Shown: one piece after another, positions 10,301 through 19,045 of the stretch
Position numbering within the stretch: position 1 is the stretch's first letter
How the letters are laid out: every line of letters begins with the position of its first letter
From: Myxococcales bacterium
GTDB taxonomy: Bacteria > Myxococcota > Myxococcia > Myxococcales > Anaeromyxobacteraceae
DNA length: 64,000 nucleotides
Direction: 5' to 3'
Assembly: GCA_021806645.1 (NCBI GenBank)
Contig: JAJZQX010000014.1
Location: 1 to 64,000, forward strand
The notes under the pieces: generated by a model
What the model saw: only the letters and a program-made list of their open reading frames with translations
Database searches by the model: none
Told to the model about the DNA's origin: nothing
Program-made: the position numbers and the translations under genes

Positions 10301-12530
10301 CCGGCTCACGCCGTTCGCCAACGACCCGGTCGCCGACCCGACCTCGGAGGCGCTGCTGGTCCGCGACGACGACACCGGCGAGGCCTGGTCGCCGACCCCG
10401 GGGCCGCTTCCCCGCGATCGCGCCAGCGGCCGCTTCGTGATCCGGCACGGGGCCGGGGTGACCCGCTTCGAGCGCGCCGTGAACGGCCTCCGCCACGCTC
10501 TCGAGATCTTCGTCGACGCGGCCGACCCGGTGAAGTTCTCGCGGCTGACGCTGACCAACGAGAGCGAGCACCCGCGGCACCTCTCCCTCTTCGCCTACAC
10601 CGAGTGGGTCCTGGGGCCGCCGCAGGCCGGCCAGAACCAGCACGTGGTGACGCAGCAGGACGCCGTCACCGGCGCGGTCCTCGCCACCAACTCCTGGAGC
10701 CACGAGTTCTCGGGCCGCGTGGCCTTCGCCCACGCCAGCGAGCCCTTGCGGTCCGCCACCGGCGACCGCACCGCCTTCCTCGGCCGCAACGGCTCGCTGG
10801 CCAGGCCGGCGGCGCTCGGGCAGGAGGCGCTCTCGGGCCGCTTCGGGGCCGGGCTCGATCCCTGCGCGGCCCTGCAGGTGGCGCTGCGCCTCGAGCCGGG
10901 CGAGGCCCGGCAGGTCGTCTTCCTGGTCGGCGAGGGGCGAGACCTGGGCCACGTCCGGGAGCTGGTCCAGCGCCACGGCCCACTCGAGGCGGCCGAGGCC
11001 GCGCTCGCGGCCGTCCGGCGCGGCTGGGACGACACGCTCGGCGCGGTGCAGGTCCGGACGCCCGACGACTCCTTCGACGTCCTCATGAACCGCTGGCTGC
11101 TCTACCAGGACCTGGGCTGCCGCCTCTGGGCCCGCACCGGGTACCACCAGCCGGGCGGCGCCTTCGGCTTCCGCGATCAGCTGCAGGACGCCATGGCGCT
11201 GGCCATGGCGCGTCCGGAGCTGCTGCGCCAGCACCTGCTTCGCGCGGCCTCGCGGCAGTTCCGCGAAGGGGACGTCCAGCACTGGTGGCACCCGCCCAGC
11301 GGCCGGGGGACGCGCACCCGCTGCTCCGACGACCTGCTCTGGCTGCCGTTCGCGGCGGCCCACTACGTCCGGACCACGGGGGACACCGGGGTCTTCGACG
11401 AGCCGGTCCAGTTCCTCGAGGCCGAGCCGCTAGCGCCCGGCGAACAGGACTCGTACGCGCAGCCCCGCGCCTCGACCGAGGTGGAGCCGCTGTTCGAGCA
11501 CTGCCTGCGCGCCATCGACCGCGGCCTCACCTCGGGAGCCCACGGCCTGCCGCTGATGGGGAGCGGGGACTGGAACGACGGGATGAACCGGGTCGGGCGG
11601 GAGGGGCGGGGCGAGAGCGCCTGGCTCGGCTTCTTCCTCCATGCCGTCCTCTCCGAGTTCGCGCCGCTCTGCGCCGCGCGCGGCCAGGCGGCGCGGGCCA
11701 GCCGCTACCAGGCCGAGGCGATCCGGCTGGCGGCCGCGCTGGAGCGGACCTGGGACGGGGAGTGGTACCGGCGCGGCTACTACGACGACGGCTCGCCGCT
11801 CGGCTCGGCGCAGAACGACGAGTGCGCCATCGACTCGATCGCCCAGTCCTGGGCGGTGCTCTCCGGCGTGGCCCCGCCGCGGCTGGCCGACCGCGCCATG
11901 GACTCGGTCCGGACGCACCTGGTCCGGCGCGGGGCCAAGGTGGTGCTGCTGCTCACGCCGCCGTTCGATCGCTCGGCGCAGGCCCCCGGCTACATCAAGG
12001 GCTATCCGCCCGGCGTGCGGGAGAACGGCGGCCAGTACACCCACGCGGCCGCCTGGATCGTCATGGCGCTGGCCCGGCTGGGGAGCGGCGACGAGGCCCT
12101 CGAGCTGTTCCACATGTTGAACCCGGTGAACCACACCCGCACCGACCCGGGCGTGGCGCGCTACCAGGGTGAGCCCTACGTCGTCGCCGGGGACGTCAGC
12201 GCCCATTCCGAGCACGTCGGGCGCGTCGGCTGGACCTGGTACACCGGTGCGGCGGGCTGGCTCTACCGGGCCGGGCTGGAGAGCATCCTCGGCCTGCGGC
12301 GCCGCGGCCAGGCCTTCGAGCTCGATCCCTGCATCCCGGCCGCCTGGCCCGAGTTCGCCATCGACTGGCGCTTCGGCCGGACCCGGTACGAGATCCAGGT
12401 GACCAACCCCGAGCACCGCTCCCGCGGCGTCGGGTCGGCCCGGCTGGACGGCGCGGTGGTCGATCCGCGGGCCATCCCCCTGGTAGACGACGGGGCGGTC
12501 CACGCGGTGCGTGTCGTGATGGGCGGCTGA
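4314..12530 (+). CDS. ndvB: cyclic beta-1,2-glucan synthase (GT84 + GH94), NdvB/ChvB family
   Basis: 2738 residues, close to the usual ~2800. Order of parts: N-terminal region, membrane helices (~395-450), glycosyltransferase domain (~475-790) with T-L-D-S-D-T near 612 and Q-H-R-W-T-R-G-D-W near 758, a second helix cluster (~800-980), a glucoamylase-like domain (~995-1480, with P-T-N-I-G-M-G), then GH94 phosphorylase-like sandwich and barrel regions ending with D-W-N-D-G-M-N near 2419. The enzyme polymerises UDP-glucose at the inner membrane and controls chain length and cyclisation through the GH94 part. No ndvA exporter is nearby. Start oddity: the GGGGAGG at 4276-4282 is 31 bases from the GTG at 4314; an in-frame CTG at 4287 is better spaced. 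Confidence 0.93.
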   Translation: MLLGGTRGGRAAPERPLRDELLSVERLDERARSLAARFTVDPSRRASRSVFPRFDDNVRVLRVAYRTLADDVRRGEFVTAAAEWILDNYHLVATEIRDVRQNLPRGYYRELPKLAGREQAGTARVYALAVELIRHSDSRLDRAQLVRWLDAFQAVAPLTIGELWAWPSMLKLALVENLRRLADETLAAHSARRAADAYVARIDAAGRRPTAPLPGRLHPALVVQLLQRVREYGPRLATVRGGLDAHLAARQATADETVRAEHQREAAAQVSVANVITSLRLCSALDWTKYVESVSLVERVLQRDPAGVHGRMEFLSRDRYRQAVEELADRTGEAQVRVALRAVESARLAAETEGTAARAAHVGDHLIGKGRRELEADVAWRPRAGQRLRRFAFAHATPAYLGSIVLTTAALAGAGAAYARHAGASTWMLVGVTLLLLLPASEVASAAIQRLVAHFVPPRRLPRLDLSDGVPEESRTLVVVPTLLTGVEGVERQLEHLEVLALGNLDPHVHFAILGDFADATARDMPGDAAILAAARSGIEALNARLGEGRGDRFFLLHRARQWNEGEGAWMGWERKRGKLEELNRLLRGATDTSYDVQVGELGILPQIRYCITLDSDTRLPRDGARKLVGVISHPLNRPHLDPRSGRVTEGYGILQPRVSVTTASAAGSPFARIFAGHTGVDPYTTAVSDTYQDLFGEGSFTGKGLYDVDAFTAALNGRVPDNTLLSHDLFEGLHARTGLVTDIEVVDDYPSSVLAHARRQHRWTRGDWQILGWLFPFVATRAGWARNRLPLIARWKILDNLRRTQVAPATLLLLFLAWTVLPGRPAVWTVAILSSLAFPLLLVGLEALAGPRPRQQVRAFLRVVGEDGVGAVTRVVLQLAFLANQAWVMAHAIAITAVRLAITRRRLLEWETAAASAARGMGLERGTGARSFLVAMVASPTIALAGALLVLALRPGALVAAAPALLLWALAPLIAYRLSQPMAERNLELGPEDRAFLLGVARRTWTWFEAYMGPDDHFLPADNIQEAPASVAHRTSPTNIGMGLLSTLAAHDLGLIQAGELIERIDATLTTMEGLERIEGHLFNWYDTVSLAPLAPRYVSTVDSGNLAGALIALAGGLRQLGRAPTPGAAGPVEAGGALEALARRAEAFAGGMNFRFLYDPQRNLLAIGYRAADAEGPGRLDPAHYDLLASEARLASFVGIAKGDLPEKHWFHLGRTVTSVHGNPTLLSWSATLFEYLMPLLVMRSYPDTLLDESCRMAVRRQRDYARERGVPWGISECAYDLVDHLGNYQYKAFGVPGLGMKRGLADELVVAPYATALAALVHPTGAAANLRRLARDGLLGAHGFYESIDYTPRRPEESGADSVEPGRTRGVVVRSYFAHHQGMTLTALAGALTGLRMVERFHSDPRVQATELLLQERVPRHAEIVKPRPDEVARVATPVPPAAARRFRSPHTAFPHAQFLSNGHYTAVVTNAGGGASSCRGRAVTRWRQDATRDSGGQYLYLRDVRNGRVWSATHHPTGRDAQDDVVTFTMEKATFQRKYDDIGTRLDLAVSPEDDVEVRRLEVTNHGERTRELEITSYAEIVLAPNADDLAHPAFGKLFVESEYLAESNAMLCRRRPRAEDDAELFAVHVIAQEGRTQGPVEWEGDRRRFLGRGRGPEDPQALDGRPLSGTTGALLDPIVSLRQRVRLAPGGVVRISFATGMASSRETALALAQRYHDPAATARTFALAFAHARSRLHHLDITGEEALLFERLASRVLYADASLRAGPELLARNTLGQEGLWAHGVSGDLPVLLVRIVADTNLALVRQVLKAQEYWRLKGLVADVVILNEQPVGYFDEVHAQLAALLDDGPWRAWKHRPGGAYLLRGDRMAEAERLLLCGVARAVLGGDGGSLAQQLDRPEPASPEPAPLELARRARSAKAWAPIPPPEPPPLLLANRLGGFADGGREYVIVLEGDQETPLPWANVIASATFGTVVTASGASFTWSENSRENRLTPFANDPVADPTSEALLVRDDDTGEAWSPTPGPLPRDRASGRFVIRHGAGVTRFERAVNGLRHALEIFVDAADPVKFSRLTLTNESEHPRHLSLFAYTEWVLGPPQAGQNQHVVTQQDAVTGAVLATNSWSHEFSGRVAFAHASEPLRSATGDRTAFLGRNGSLARPAALGQEALSGRFGAGLDPCAALQVALRLEPGEARQVVFLVGEGRDLGHVRELVQRHGPLEAAEAALAAVRRGWDDTLGAVQVRTPDDSFDVLMNRWLLYQDLGCRLWARTGYHQPGGAFGFRDQLQDAMALAMARPELLRQHLLRAASRQFREGDVQHWWHPPSGRGTRTRCSDDLLWLPFAAAHYVRTTGDTGVFDEPVQFLEAEPLAPGEQDSYAQPRASTEVEPLFEHCLRAIDRGLTSGAHGLPLMGSGDWNDGMNRVGREGRGESAWLGFFLHAVLSEFAPLCAARGQAARASRYQAEAIRLAAALERTWDGEWYRRGYYDDGSPLGSAQNDECAIDSIAQSWAVLSGVAPPRLADRAMDSVRTHLVRRGAKVVLLLTPPFDRSAQAPGYIKGYPPGVRENGGQYTHAAAWIVMALARLGSGDEALELFHMLNPVNHTRTDPGVARYQGEPYVVAGDVSAHSEHVGRVGWTWYTGAAGWLYRAGLESILGLRRRGQAFELDPCIPAAWPEFAIDWRFGRTRYEIQVTNPEHRSRGVGSARLDGAVVDPRAIPLVDDGAVHAVRVVMGG

Positions 12531-12575
12531 GGTCCGCCGCGACCGGGAGGTTCCTCTCCGGCGACCCGGCGTCTC

Positions 12576-13580
12576 CTACGCCGAGGTCGGCCGCTGCGGC
12601 CGCTTGAAGATCCGGAACAGGAGCCAGAGGCTCGGCAGGAGCACCGTCGCCCCGGCCGCGAGCGCGCCCAGCAGCAGCACCAGGGTCCGCTCGGGCGCCG
12701 CCGCGGAGGCCAGCGTCACGTCGGGGACCACCAGGTAAGGGTACTGCGCCGCGCCCCAGCCCGCCACGATGAGCGACGCCTGCGCCGCCGCCAGGAAGCG
12801 GGCCAGGCGGTAGCGGCGGACCAGGAGGGCGGCGAAGGCGCCGCTGGCCGCCGCGCTGGTGACCAGGTGGAGCGGGATCGACCAGGGGCGGACGGTCAGC
12901 CCCTCGAAGACCAGGGGTGCCTCGCGCGCCGAGAGCGCCGCGGCGGCCGCCGCCGCCAGGAAGGTGGCCACGCCGGCCCCCACTGCCCGCCGCCGGAAGT
13001 CCTCCTGCAACTCCCCCTCCGCCTCCACCGTCAGGTAGACGGCGGCGAGGAAGGCGAAGAGCGCCGCCGCCAGGAGGCCAGTCGAGATGGTGAAGGGCGT
13101 TAGCCAGGCCAGCGGCGGCGAGATCGGGACGCCGTCGGCCGCCACCCTGAGCCGCCCGGAGGCGAGCGCCCCCACCACCGTGCCCAGGGTGAGCGGCGCG
13201 ACCACGCTCGACGCCGAGAAGACCAGCCCCCAGCGCGCCTGGGTGGCGTCCCGGCCGGCGTAGGCGCGGAAGGCGAAGGCCGAGCCGCGCAGCACGATGC
13301 CGAAGAGGAGCAGCGTCAGCGGCACGAAGAGCGTGGTGGAGACGGCCGCGAAAGCGGTGGGGAAGCCGGTGAAGAGCACCACCACCACCAGGATGAGCCA
13401 GACGTGGTTGGCCTCCCAGATCGGGCCGATGGCGCGCTCCACCAGCACGCGCTGGCCCGCCTTGCGGGGTCCGGAGGCCAGCAGGTCCCAGATGCCACCG
13501 CCGAAGTCCGCGCCGCCGAGGAGCGCGTAGATGACCAGCGACGCCAGCATCGCCAGCCCCGTGGCCGTCGCCAGGGTCAT
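12576..13580 (-). CDS. cydB: cytochrome bd ubiquinol oxidase subunit II
   Basis: 334 residues with about eight to nine hydrophobic helices. It opens with the family hallmark 'Y-A-L-L-G-G-A-D-F-G-G-G-I-W-D-L' and then 'I-G-P-I-W-E-A-N-H-V-W-L', both conserved in CydB. With CydA it reduces O2 using quinol at the inner membrane. Its ATG overlaps the cydA stop by 4 bases (ATGA), showing translational coupling. No cydX or cydDC is visible beside it. The 45-base gap to the convergent glucan synthase end has no clear terminator. Confidence 0.92.
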   Translation of the reverse strand: MTLATATGLAMLASLVIYALLGGADFGGGIWDLLASGPRKAGQRVLVERAIGPIWEANHVWLILVVVVLFTGFPTAFAAVSTTLFVPLTLLLFGIVLRGSAFAFRAYAGRDATQARWGLVFSASSVVAPLTLGTVVGALASGRLRVAADGVPISPPLAWLTPFTISTGLLAAALFAFLAAVYLTVEAEGELQEDFRRRAVGAGVATFLAAAAAAALSAREAPLVFEGLTVRPWSIPLHLVTSAAASGAFAALLVRRYRLARFLAAAQASLIVAGWGAAQYPYLVVPDVTLASAAAPERTLVLLLGALAAGATVLLPSLWLLFRIFKRPQRPTSA

Positions 13581-14896
13581 GACCGCACCTCCGGCGCGCG
13601 GCCCGGCGCCGTCTGGCGGAACTGCCGGCGGAGCAGGGTGGCGGTGACCGCGCCGAGGAGGACGTAGAGCGCGGCGAAGCCGGCCAGCAGGACCCAGACG
13701 TTGCCAATGGGGGTGACCGCCTCCGCGGTGCGCTGCACCCCCCACACGGTGAAGGGCTGGCGCCCCCACTCGGTCACCAGCCAGCCCGCCTCAAGGGCCA
13801 TGAAGCCGGCCGGGCCAGCGGCGGCCAGGGCGGTGAGCAGCCAGCGCTGGGTCGGCAGGGCGCGCCGGCGCCACCACAGGAACGTCACCGTCAGGCCGAG
13901 CGCCGCCAGCGCCGAGCCCAGCGCCACCATGACCTCGAAGGCCAGGTGCACCTTGAGCGGGTCGGGCCAGCGGTCGCGCGGGAAGTCGAGGAGCCCGCGC
14001 ACCTCCGCGTCCGGGTCGTGGAAGGCCAGCAGCGAGAGGCCGGCGGGGAGCTCGACGGCCCAGGGCGTGGTCGCGCTGGCCGCGTCCGGCAGGCCGCCGA
14101 TCCTCAGCGGGGCCCGCCGGGTGGTCTCGAAGAGCCCCTCCAGCGCGGCCAGCTTGACCGGCTGGGTGACGGCGATGCGCCGGGCCGAGAGGTCGCCCGA
14201 GAGCGGCTGGAGGAGCGCGGCCACCACCGCCAGCGGGAGCGCGGTGGAGAGGGCGGCGCGGTGGAAGGCGTCGGCCGGGGCGCGGCGCAGGTAGAACGCG
14301 TGCACCCCCACCACGGCGAAGGCGGTGGCGGCGTAGGACGACACCAGCACGTGGAGCACCTGCTCCATCCACCCGGCTGGGAACATCGCCGCCACGGGAT
14401 CGACGTTGGTGGCCCGGCCCGCCAGCAGGTCGAAGCCGGCCGGGTGGTTCATCCAGGCGTTGGCGAGCGTGACGAAGAGGGCGCTCAGCGCGCCCGAGAA
14501 CGCCACCAGCACGGCGGCGGCGAGGTGCAGGCGCGGGGAGACCCGCTCCCGGCCATACAGGTAGATGCCGAGGAAGATGGCCTCGGCGAAGAAGGCGAAG
14601 CCCTCGAGCGAGAAGGGCATCCCGATGATGGGGCCGGCGAAGGCCATGAAGCGGGGCCATAGCAGCCCGAGCTCGAAGGAGATGACGGTGCCCGACACCG
14701 CCCCGACCGCGAAGAGGATGGAGACCCCCTTGGCCCAGCGGCGGGCCAGGTCGAGGTAGGCGGGGTCGCCGGTCCGCCGCCAGCGGAGCTCGGCCTGCAC
14801 CATGAGGAGCGGCATGCCCACGCCGATCGCCGCGAAGACGATGTGGAAGGCGAGGCTCATCCCGAAGAGCCACCGCGCGGCCAGCAGGTTGGTCAT
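13577..14896 (-). CDS. cydA: cytochrome bd ubiquinol oxidase subunit I
   Basis: 439 residues, the short form of CydA. Key features are H18 in the first helix (a heme b595/d ligand position), 'S-F-E-L-G-L-L-W-P' around the conserved Glu, 'G-F-A-F-F-A-E-A-I-F-L-G-I-Y' in helix 3, and a G-R-Q-P-F segment where most members have G-R-Q-P-W. The quinol-binding Q loop appears short, as in the short-loop and cyanide-insensitive branch. It is the first gene of a two-gene cydAB unit. High-affinity oxygen use fits a microaerobic or facultatively anaerobic host. Confidence 0.92.
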   Translation of the reverse strand: MTNLLAARWLFGMSLAFHIVFAAIGVGMPLLMVQAELRWRRTGDPAYLDLARRWAKGVSILFAVGAVSGTVISFELGLLWPRFMAFAGPIIGMPFSLEGFAFFAEAIFLGIYLYGRERVSPRLHLAAAVLVAFSGALSALFVTLANAWMNHPAGFDLLAGRATNVDPVAAMFPAGWMEQVLHVLVSSYAATAFAVVGVHAFYLRRAPADAFHRAALSTALPLAVVAALLQPLSGDLSARRIAVTQPVKLAALEGLFETTRRAPLRIGGLPDAASATTPWAVELPAGLSLLAFHDPDAEVRGLLDFPRDRWPDPLKVHLAFEVMVALGSALAALGLTVTFLWWRRRALPTQRWLLTALAAAGPAGFMALEAGWLVTEWGRQPFTVWGVQRTAEAVTPIGNVWVLLAGFAALYVLLGAVTATLLRRQFRQTAPGRAPEVRS

Positions 14897-14924
14897 GTGG
14901 CGTCCATCCGCTCCGGGCGGCGCG

Positions 14925-15455
14925 CTACGCCGGCGCCGGGCGCCCCAGCTTCATCACGGCGCGCTGCTCCCGGTACTGGCGCCGCACCCACAGGTACTCG
15001 TCGTTGGTTAGCACCAGCTCCCGCGAGATCTCGCGGATGACCTCCTCCTCGGCTCCGGTGATCTCGTCGTCGGCCGCCGAGACGGCGAAGAGGCTCTGCA
15101 GGACGGCGATCTTCTCGTCGTGCGAGGCGAGGTCGCGCAGCTCCCGGGCGGCCAGGAAGTTCTCGGTGGCACCGGTGAGCTGGTTCTGCTCCCGGGCCAG
15201 GAGCGCCACCGCCGCCGCCTGCTCCGGCGGCAGGCGGCCCCAGGTGACCAGCTCGCGCGTCATGCGCGCCAGCTCGGCGTCGCTCACCCGGAAGTCGACG
15301 TTGGCGACGCGCGCCAGCAGGAAGGCGAAGAGGGCCAGGTACCGCGCCCGCTCGGGCCCGAGGGCCTGCAGCGGGCGCATCAGCGCCTCGATGGGATCCG
15401 GGTCGCCGGCGTGGCCGTCGGCCGGCGCCAGCCCGAGCCAGGTGAGCAGCGACAT
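14925..15455 (-). CDS. TerB-like (tellurite resistance B family) cytoplasmic protein
   Basis: 176 residues, all helical by appearance, with no signal or membrane segment. The C-terminal half carries the acidic TerB signature: 'H-D-E-K-I-A-V-L-Q-S-L-F-A-V-S-A-A-D-D-E-I-T-G-A-E-E' positions ~111-137, with two Asp/Glu clusters that in the family coordinate metal. The biochemical role of TerB-like proteins is poorly defined. An AGGGGG ribosome site sits just upstream of the ATG at 15455. It lies 28 bases upstream of cydA on the same strand and could be co-transcribed with it. Confidence 0.65.
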   Translation of the reverse strand: MSLLTWLGLAPADGHAGDPDPIEALMRPLQALGPERARYLALFAFLLARVANVDFRVSDAELARMTRELVTWGRLPPEQAAAVALLAREQNQLTGATENFLAARELRDLASHDEKIAVLQSLFAVSAADDEITGAEEEVIREISRELVLTNDEYLWVRRQYREQRAVMKLGRPAPA

Positions 15456-15562
15456 GCCCCCTGGATAACCGGATCGCGCACCACGGTCGAGCCAAAAGAT
15501 CCGGCTGGGCCGTCCGGTGACCGGGGCGGCCGAAGGGTGGGGTGAACCACGCCTGGTTCGGC

Positions 15563-15568
15563 TAGATT
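15563..15568 (+). promoter_or_regulatory. TANNNT -10 box (leaderless type)
   Basis: TAGATT lies 6 bases (ggtccc) before the GTG at 15575, so transcription would begin at or next to the start codon. There is no Shine-Dalgarno sequence between the box and the GTG. Confidence 0.5.
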
Positions 15569-15574
15569 GGTCCC

Positions 15575-16873
15575 GTGCTTCTCGAACTCTCCGTCATCCT
15601 GGTGCTCATCGCCCTGAACGGGATCTTCGCCGGCGCCGAGATCTCGATCATCTCCGTGCGGAAGGGCCGTCTCCTCCAGCTCGTCGAGGAGGGACGGGCC
15701 GGCGCACGGGCGGTCCAGGCCCTGCGGGACGCTCCGGAGCGTTTCCTGGCGACCGTCCAGGTCGGCATCACCGTGGTGGGCGCCACGGCGGCGGCCTTCA
15801 GCGGTGCGTCCATCGCCGCCCGCCTGGCGCATGCGCTGGAGTCGCTCGGCTGGGCCGCGGAGAGCGCCGAAGAGGCGGCCCTGGCCGTGGTCATCGCGGT
15901 CCTCTCCTACCTGTCCCTCATCTTCGGCGAACTGGTGCCGAAGTCGCTCGCGCTGCGGGCCGGAGAGACCTACGCCCTGCTCGCCGCCCGGCCGCTCCAG
16001 GCGCTGGCCTGGCTCGGCCGGCCGCTCGTCTGGTTTCTCACCGCGAGCTCCAACCTGGTCCTGAAGCCCTTCGGGGATGCGACCTCCTTCACCGAGGCGC
16101 GCCACTCGACGGAGGAACTCCAGCAGCTCGTGGAGGAGGCCGCCTCCTCCGGCTCGCTCGACGCCCGCAGCGGCGAGATCGCGGCTCGGGCGCTCGATTT
16201 CGGAGACTTGACCGCCGCGGCCGTGATGGTGCCGCGGAACCACGTCGTCGCCGTTCCGCGCAATGCCGGCCAGGGCGAGCTGAGGAAGATCGTGTTGGGA
16301 GCGCGCTTCTCGCGAATGCCCGTCTTCGACGGGACGCTGGACAACATCGTCGGCTACATCACGATGCGCGACGTCCTCGCCCGCACCTGGGAGCGGGAAG
16401 AGGTCGTCCTGGCCGACATCCTCAGGCCGGCGTTCTTCGTCCCCGAGACGACCGGCGCGGGACGGTTGCTGCAGGAGATGCAGCGGCGGCGGGTCCCCCT
16501 GGCCATCGTCGTGGACGAGCACGGTGGCATGGCCGGGCTCATCACGCTGGAGGACCTCGTCGAGGAGCTCCTGGGGGACCTGGCGAGCGAGGACGAGCGT
16601 TCCGACAGCCCCCTGCGCGTCGAGCCCGACGGGAGCGCGCTGGTCAGGGGAGCGACGGCCATCCGTGACGTCAACCGGGAGCTCGGGCTGGAGCTGCCCG
16701 AGGGAGATGGGTGGACCACGATCGCGGGGCTTTGCATCGCCCTGGCCGGCGGCATTCCACCGCAGGGCACGCTCCTGGAATCAGGCGACCAGACCCTGGA
16801 GATCGTCGAGGCGAGCACACGCGCCATCGGCCTCGTTCGCTTGAGGCACCGGGTGCCCGCCGCGCCCACGTAG
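15575..16873 (+). CDS. CNNM/CorC-HlyC family membrane protein with CBS pair
   Basis: 432 residues. The N-terminal ~185 residues form the DUF21 (CNNM) transmembrane domain with 'G-I-F-A-G-A-E-I-S-I-I-S' and 'F-G-E-L-V-P-K-S-L-A'. A CBS pair follows (~200-330, with 'V-D-E-H-G-G-M-A-G-L-I-T-L-E-D-L-V-E-E' at its end), then a CorC_HlyC C-terminal domain (~340-425). Family members are linked to Mg2+/Co2+ efflux or tolerance; the name 'hemolysin' is historical. The start is a GTG with no ribosome site but with a -10 box 6 bases upstream. Confidence 0.85.
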   Translation: MLLELSVILVLIALNGIFAGAEISIISVRKGRLLQLVEEGRAGARAVQALRDAPERFLATVQVGITVVGATAAAFSGASIAARLAHALESLGWAAESAEEAALAVVIAVLSYLSLIFGELVPKSLALRAGETYALLAARPLQALAWLGRPLVWFLTASSNLVLKPFGDATSFTEARHSTEELQQLVEEAASSGSLDARSGEIAARALDFGDLTAAAVMVPRNHVVAVPRNAGQGELRKIVLGARFSRMPVFDGTLDNIVGYITMRDVLARTWEREEVVLADILRPAFFVPETTGAGRLLQEMQRRRVPLAIVVDEHGGMAGLITLEDLVEELLGDLASEDERSDSPLRVEPDGSALVRGATAIRDVNRELGLELPEGDGWTTIAGLCIALAGGIPPQGTLLESGDQTLEIVEASTRAIGLVRLRHRVPAAPT

Positions 16874-17067
16874 CTCCCGTGCACGCCGGCTCGCTCGGCC
16901 GGACCAACCGCGGCCGACGGCGGTGGCGTCGAAGTGACGGGCCTTCGAGAGCGCCCGGGCGTTGGAGCCGGGCATGTGGAGGGCGCCGCGCCGGGGGCGT
17001 GGGGCTGGCATGGGTGGGCCTCCCCGATGTGACCTGGCGCCGCATGGTAGCCCGCCCCCGTTTCTCC

Positions 17068-17073
17068 TAGAAT
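17068..17073 (+). promoter_or_regulatory. -10 box for serC
   Basis: TAGAAT matches the sigma-70 -10 consensus at 5 of 6 bases; the -35 is weak. It overlaps the upstream in-frame ATG at 17072, so a transcript starting near 17080 could not use that ATG. This supports the GTG at 17108 as the serC start. The 16874-17067 gap otherwise contains only GC-rich imperfect hairpins. Confidence 0.4.
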
Positions 17074-17107
17074 GCCGCTCCTCCACTCCTCACCCTCGAG
17101 GTGTCCC

Positions 17108-18235
17108 GTGAACCGCGTGAAGAACTTCAACGCCGGCCCCGCCGCGCTCCCCCTCCCCGCGCTGGAGCGCGCCCGCGAGGAGTTCCTCGACTTCGCCAGG
17201 AGCGGCATGTCGGTGATGGAGCACAGCCACCGCGGCAAGGAGTACGAGGCCTGCCACGACGAGGCCATCGCGCTGCTGAAGGAGCTGCTGGCCGTCCCCG
17301 ACACCCACGAGGTGCTCTTCGTGCAGGGCGGCGCCTCGCAGCTCTTCGCGCAGATCCCCATGAACCTGGTGCCGAAGGGCGGGAGCGCCGACTACGTGGT
17401 GACCGGCGCCTGGAGCGAGAAGGCGGTCGCCGAGGCCAGGCTGGCCACCGCCATGCTGGGCGGCGCGGTCCGGGTGGCATGCACCACCGGCACCGGCGAG
17501 GGCAAGGAGAAGAGCTACGTCCGCGCCCCAGCCCCCGGCGAGGTGAAGGCGGCCGACGGCGCCGCCTACCTGCACCTCACCTCCAACGAGACCATCCACG
17601 GCGTCGAGTTCGACGTGGACGCCTCGCGCGCCTTCCCCGGCACCGGCGCGGTGCCGCTCATCGCCGACATGTCGAGCGACTTCCTCTGGAAGAAGATCGA
17701 CGTCTCCAAGTTCGGCCTGGTCTACGCCGGCGCCCAGAAGAACATCGGCCCCTCGGGCGTGGTGGTGATGGTGGTGTCGAAGGCGCTCGTCGAGCAGGGG
17801 CGCAAGGACATCCCCAAGATCTTCCAGTTCCGCACCCCGGCCGAGAACAAGTCGCTCTACAACACGCCGCCCACCTTCGGCATCTACATGATCCGGAACG
17901 TGCTCAGCTGGCTGAAGGGGCTGGGTGGCCTCCCCGCCATGGAGGCGCGCAACCGCAAGAAGGCGGGCGTGCTCTACGGCGCCATCGACGCCAACCCGGC
18001 CTTCTACAAGTGCCCGGTCGAGAAGCAGAGCCGATCGGTGATGAACGTGGTCTTCCGGCTGCCCGGCGAGGCGGACGAGGAGCGGTTCGTGAAGGAGGCC
18101 AAGGCCAGGGGGATGGTGGGCCTCAAGGGCCACCGCTCGGTCGGCGGCATCCGCGTCTCCGCCTACAACGCCGTGGAGCCGGCCTGGATCGACGAGCTGG
18201 CGGCCTTCATGGGCGAGTTCGCCAGGAAGGGGTAG
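17108..18235 (+). CDS. serC: phosphoserine aminotransferase
   Basis: 375 residues, a PLP enzyme that converts 3-phosphohydroxypyruvate and glutamate to phosphoserine (serine and pyridoxine routes). It begins with the family opening '[12 protein letters not shown]'; '[10 protein letters not shown]' and 'G-G-A-S-Q-L-F' are substrate/PLP-phosphate segments. The Schiff-base lysine is K211 in '[11 protein letters not shown]'. The GTG at 17108 was chosen because GAGG (17098-17101) is spaced 6 bases from it. The thioesterase gene starts 12 bases after the stop, so the two are probably co-transcribed. Confidence 0.93.
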   Translation: MNRVKNFNAGPAALPLPALERAREEFLDFARSGMSVMEHSHRGKEYEACHDEAIALLKELLAVPDTHEVLFVQGGASQLFAQIPMNLVPKGGSADYVVTGAWSEKAVAEARLATAMLGGAVRVACTTGTGEGKEKSYVRAPAPGEVKAADGAAYLHLTSNETIHGVEFDVDASRAFPGTGAVPLIADMSSDFLWKKIDVSKFGLVYAGAQKNIGPSGVVVMVVSKALVEQGRKDIPKIFQFRTPAENKSLYNTPPTFGIYMIRNVLSWLKGLGGLPAMEARNRKKAGVLYGAIDANPAFYKCPVEKQSRSVMNVVFRLPGEADEERFVKEAKARGMVGLKGHRSVGGIRVSAYNAVEPAWIDELAAFMGEFARKG

Positions 18236-18247
18236 CAGCGGGCGGCC

Positions 18248-18985
18248 GTGGAGAACACCCGCGTCACCTTCACGGTCCACGGCTTCGACGCCGACGCCTT
18301 CGGCCTGCTCTCGGCGGCGGCGCTGGCCGGCTACCTGCAGGAGGCGGCCGGGCGCTCGGCCGACGCCCTCGGCTTCGGCATGAGCCACCTCGGCGAGCGC
18401 GGACTGGCCTGGGTGCTGGCGCGCCAGCAGGTGGTGCTCGATGCCCCCATCCGCACCGGTGACTCGCTCACCGTCGAGACCTGGCCGTCCGGCCTCGATC
18501 GGATCTGGGCGCTGCGCGACTTCCGCCTCTGGCGCGACGGCGTCGAGGTGGGGCGGGCGCTCACCTCCTGGCTGGTGATGGAGCTGGCCACGCGGCGGCC
18601 GCGGCGGCCCGACCGGATCCTCCCGCCCGAGCGCCACGCCCAGACCGGGCACGTCCTGCCGCTCCCCGCCGCGCCGGTCCCGGCGCCGGGGACGCCGGCG
18701 CTGGAGCGGCGCTTCCAGGTCCGCTTCGCCGACATCGACGCCGTCCGGCACGTCACCAACGCCAGCTACATCGGCTGGGCCATGGAGGCGATCGACGAGC
18801 CGGCCTGGCAGGCGCGGCGGCTGGCGACGCTCGACGTGCAGTTCCTGGCCGAGACCACCCACGGTCACACCGTCCTCTCGCGCTCCGCGCCCGACGGAGA
18901 GGGCGCCCGGCTCCACGCGGTGGTGCGCGAGGAGGACGGCAAGGAGCTGGCGCGGGGCCGGACCACCTGGGTGGCGCGGGAGTGA
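18248..18985 (+). CDS. acyl-ACP thioesterase family protein (double hotdog)
   Basis: 245 residues from a GTG start. Two hotdog repeats are visible: residues ~5-125 ('L-S-A-A-A-L-A-G-Y-L-Q-E-A-A-G-R-S-A' and 'G-D-S-L-T-V-E-T-W-P-S-G') and ~155-245 ('V-R-F-A-D-I-D-A-V-R-H-V-T-N-A-S-Y-I'). The N-A-S-Y segment carries the Asn of the FatA/FatB catalytic network. The enzyme would release free fatty acids from acyl carrier protein in the cytoplasm. It follows serC by 12 bases; the functional link is not obvious and may only reflect co-transcription. Confidence 0.8.
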   Translation: MENTRVTFTVHGFDADAFGLLSAAALAGYLQEAAGRSADALGFGMSHLGERGLAWVLARQQVVLDAPIRTGDSLTVETWPSGLDRIWALRDFRLWRDGVEVGRALTSWLVMELATRRPRRPDRILPPERHAQTGHVLPLPAAPVPAPGTPALERRFQVRFADIDAVRHVTNASYIGWAMEAIDEPAWQARRLATLDVQFLAETTHGHTVLSRSAPDGEGARLHAVVREEDGKELARGRTTWVARE

Positions 18986-19000
18986 GCCGCATGGGCCTGG

Positions 19001-19034
19001 CGCCGGTCCGCCCGCTCCAGCGAGCGGACCGGCG
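19001..19034. terminator. hairpin between convergent genes (no U-tract)
   Basis: A perfect 11-base inverted repeat (cgccggtccgc / gcggaccggcg) with a 12-base loop sits in the 60-base space between the thioesterase stop and the lipoprotein stop. Its position fits a two-way transcription end. Neither side has a T-run, so an intrinsic mechanism is uncertain; it may instead protect RNA 3' ends. Confidence 0.45.
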
Positions 19035-19045
19035 AGGCCGCCGAC

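Noticed and set aside
3789-11363. A 2524-residue open frame on the minus strand, opposite the glucan synthase gene
   Set aside because: It is a shadow. The composition is Arg/Gly/Pro/Ala/His-rich with no domain, while the plus strand encodes a clear GT84-GH94 protein. Strong G/C at third codon positions removes stops from the antisense frame.
16980-17010. GC-rich imperfect hairpins upstream of serC
   Set aside because: Stems are interrupted and such pairing is expected by chance in DNA this rich in G+C; there is no T-run.
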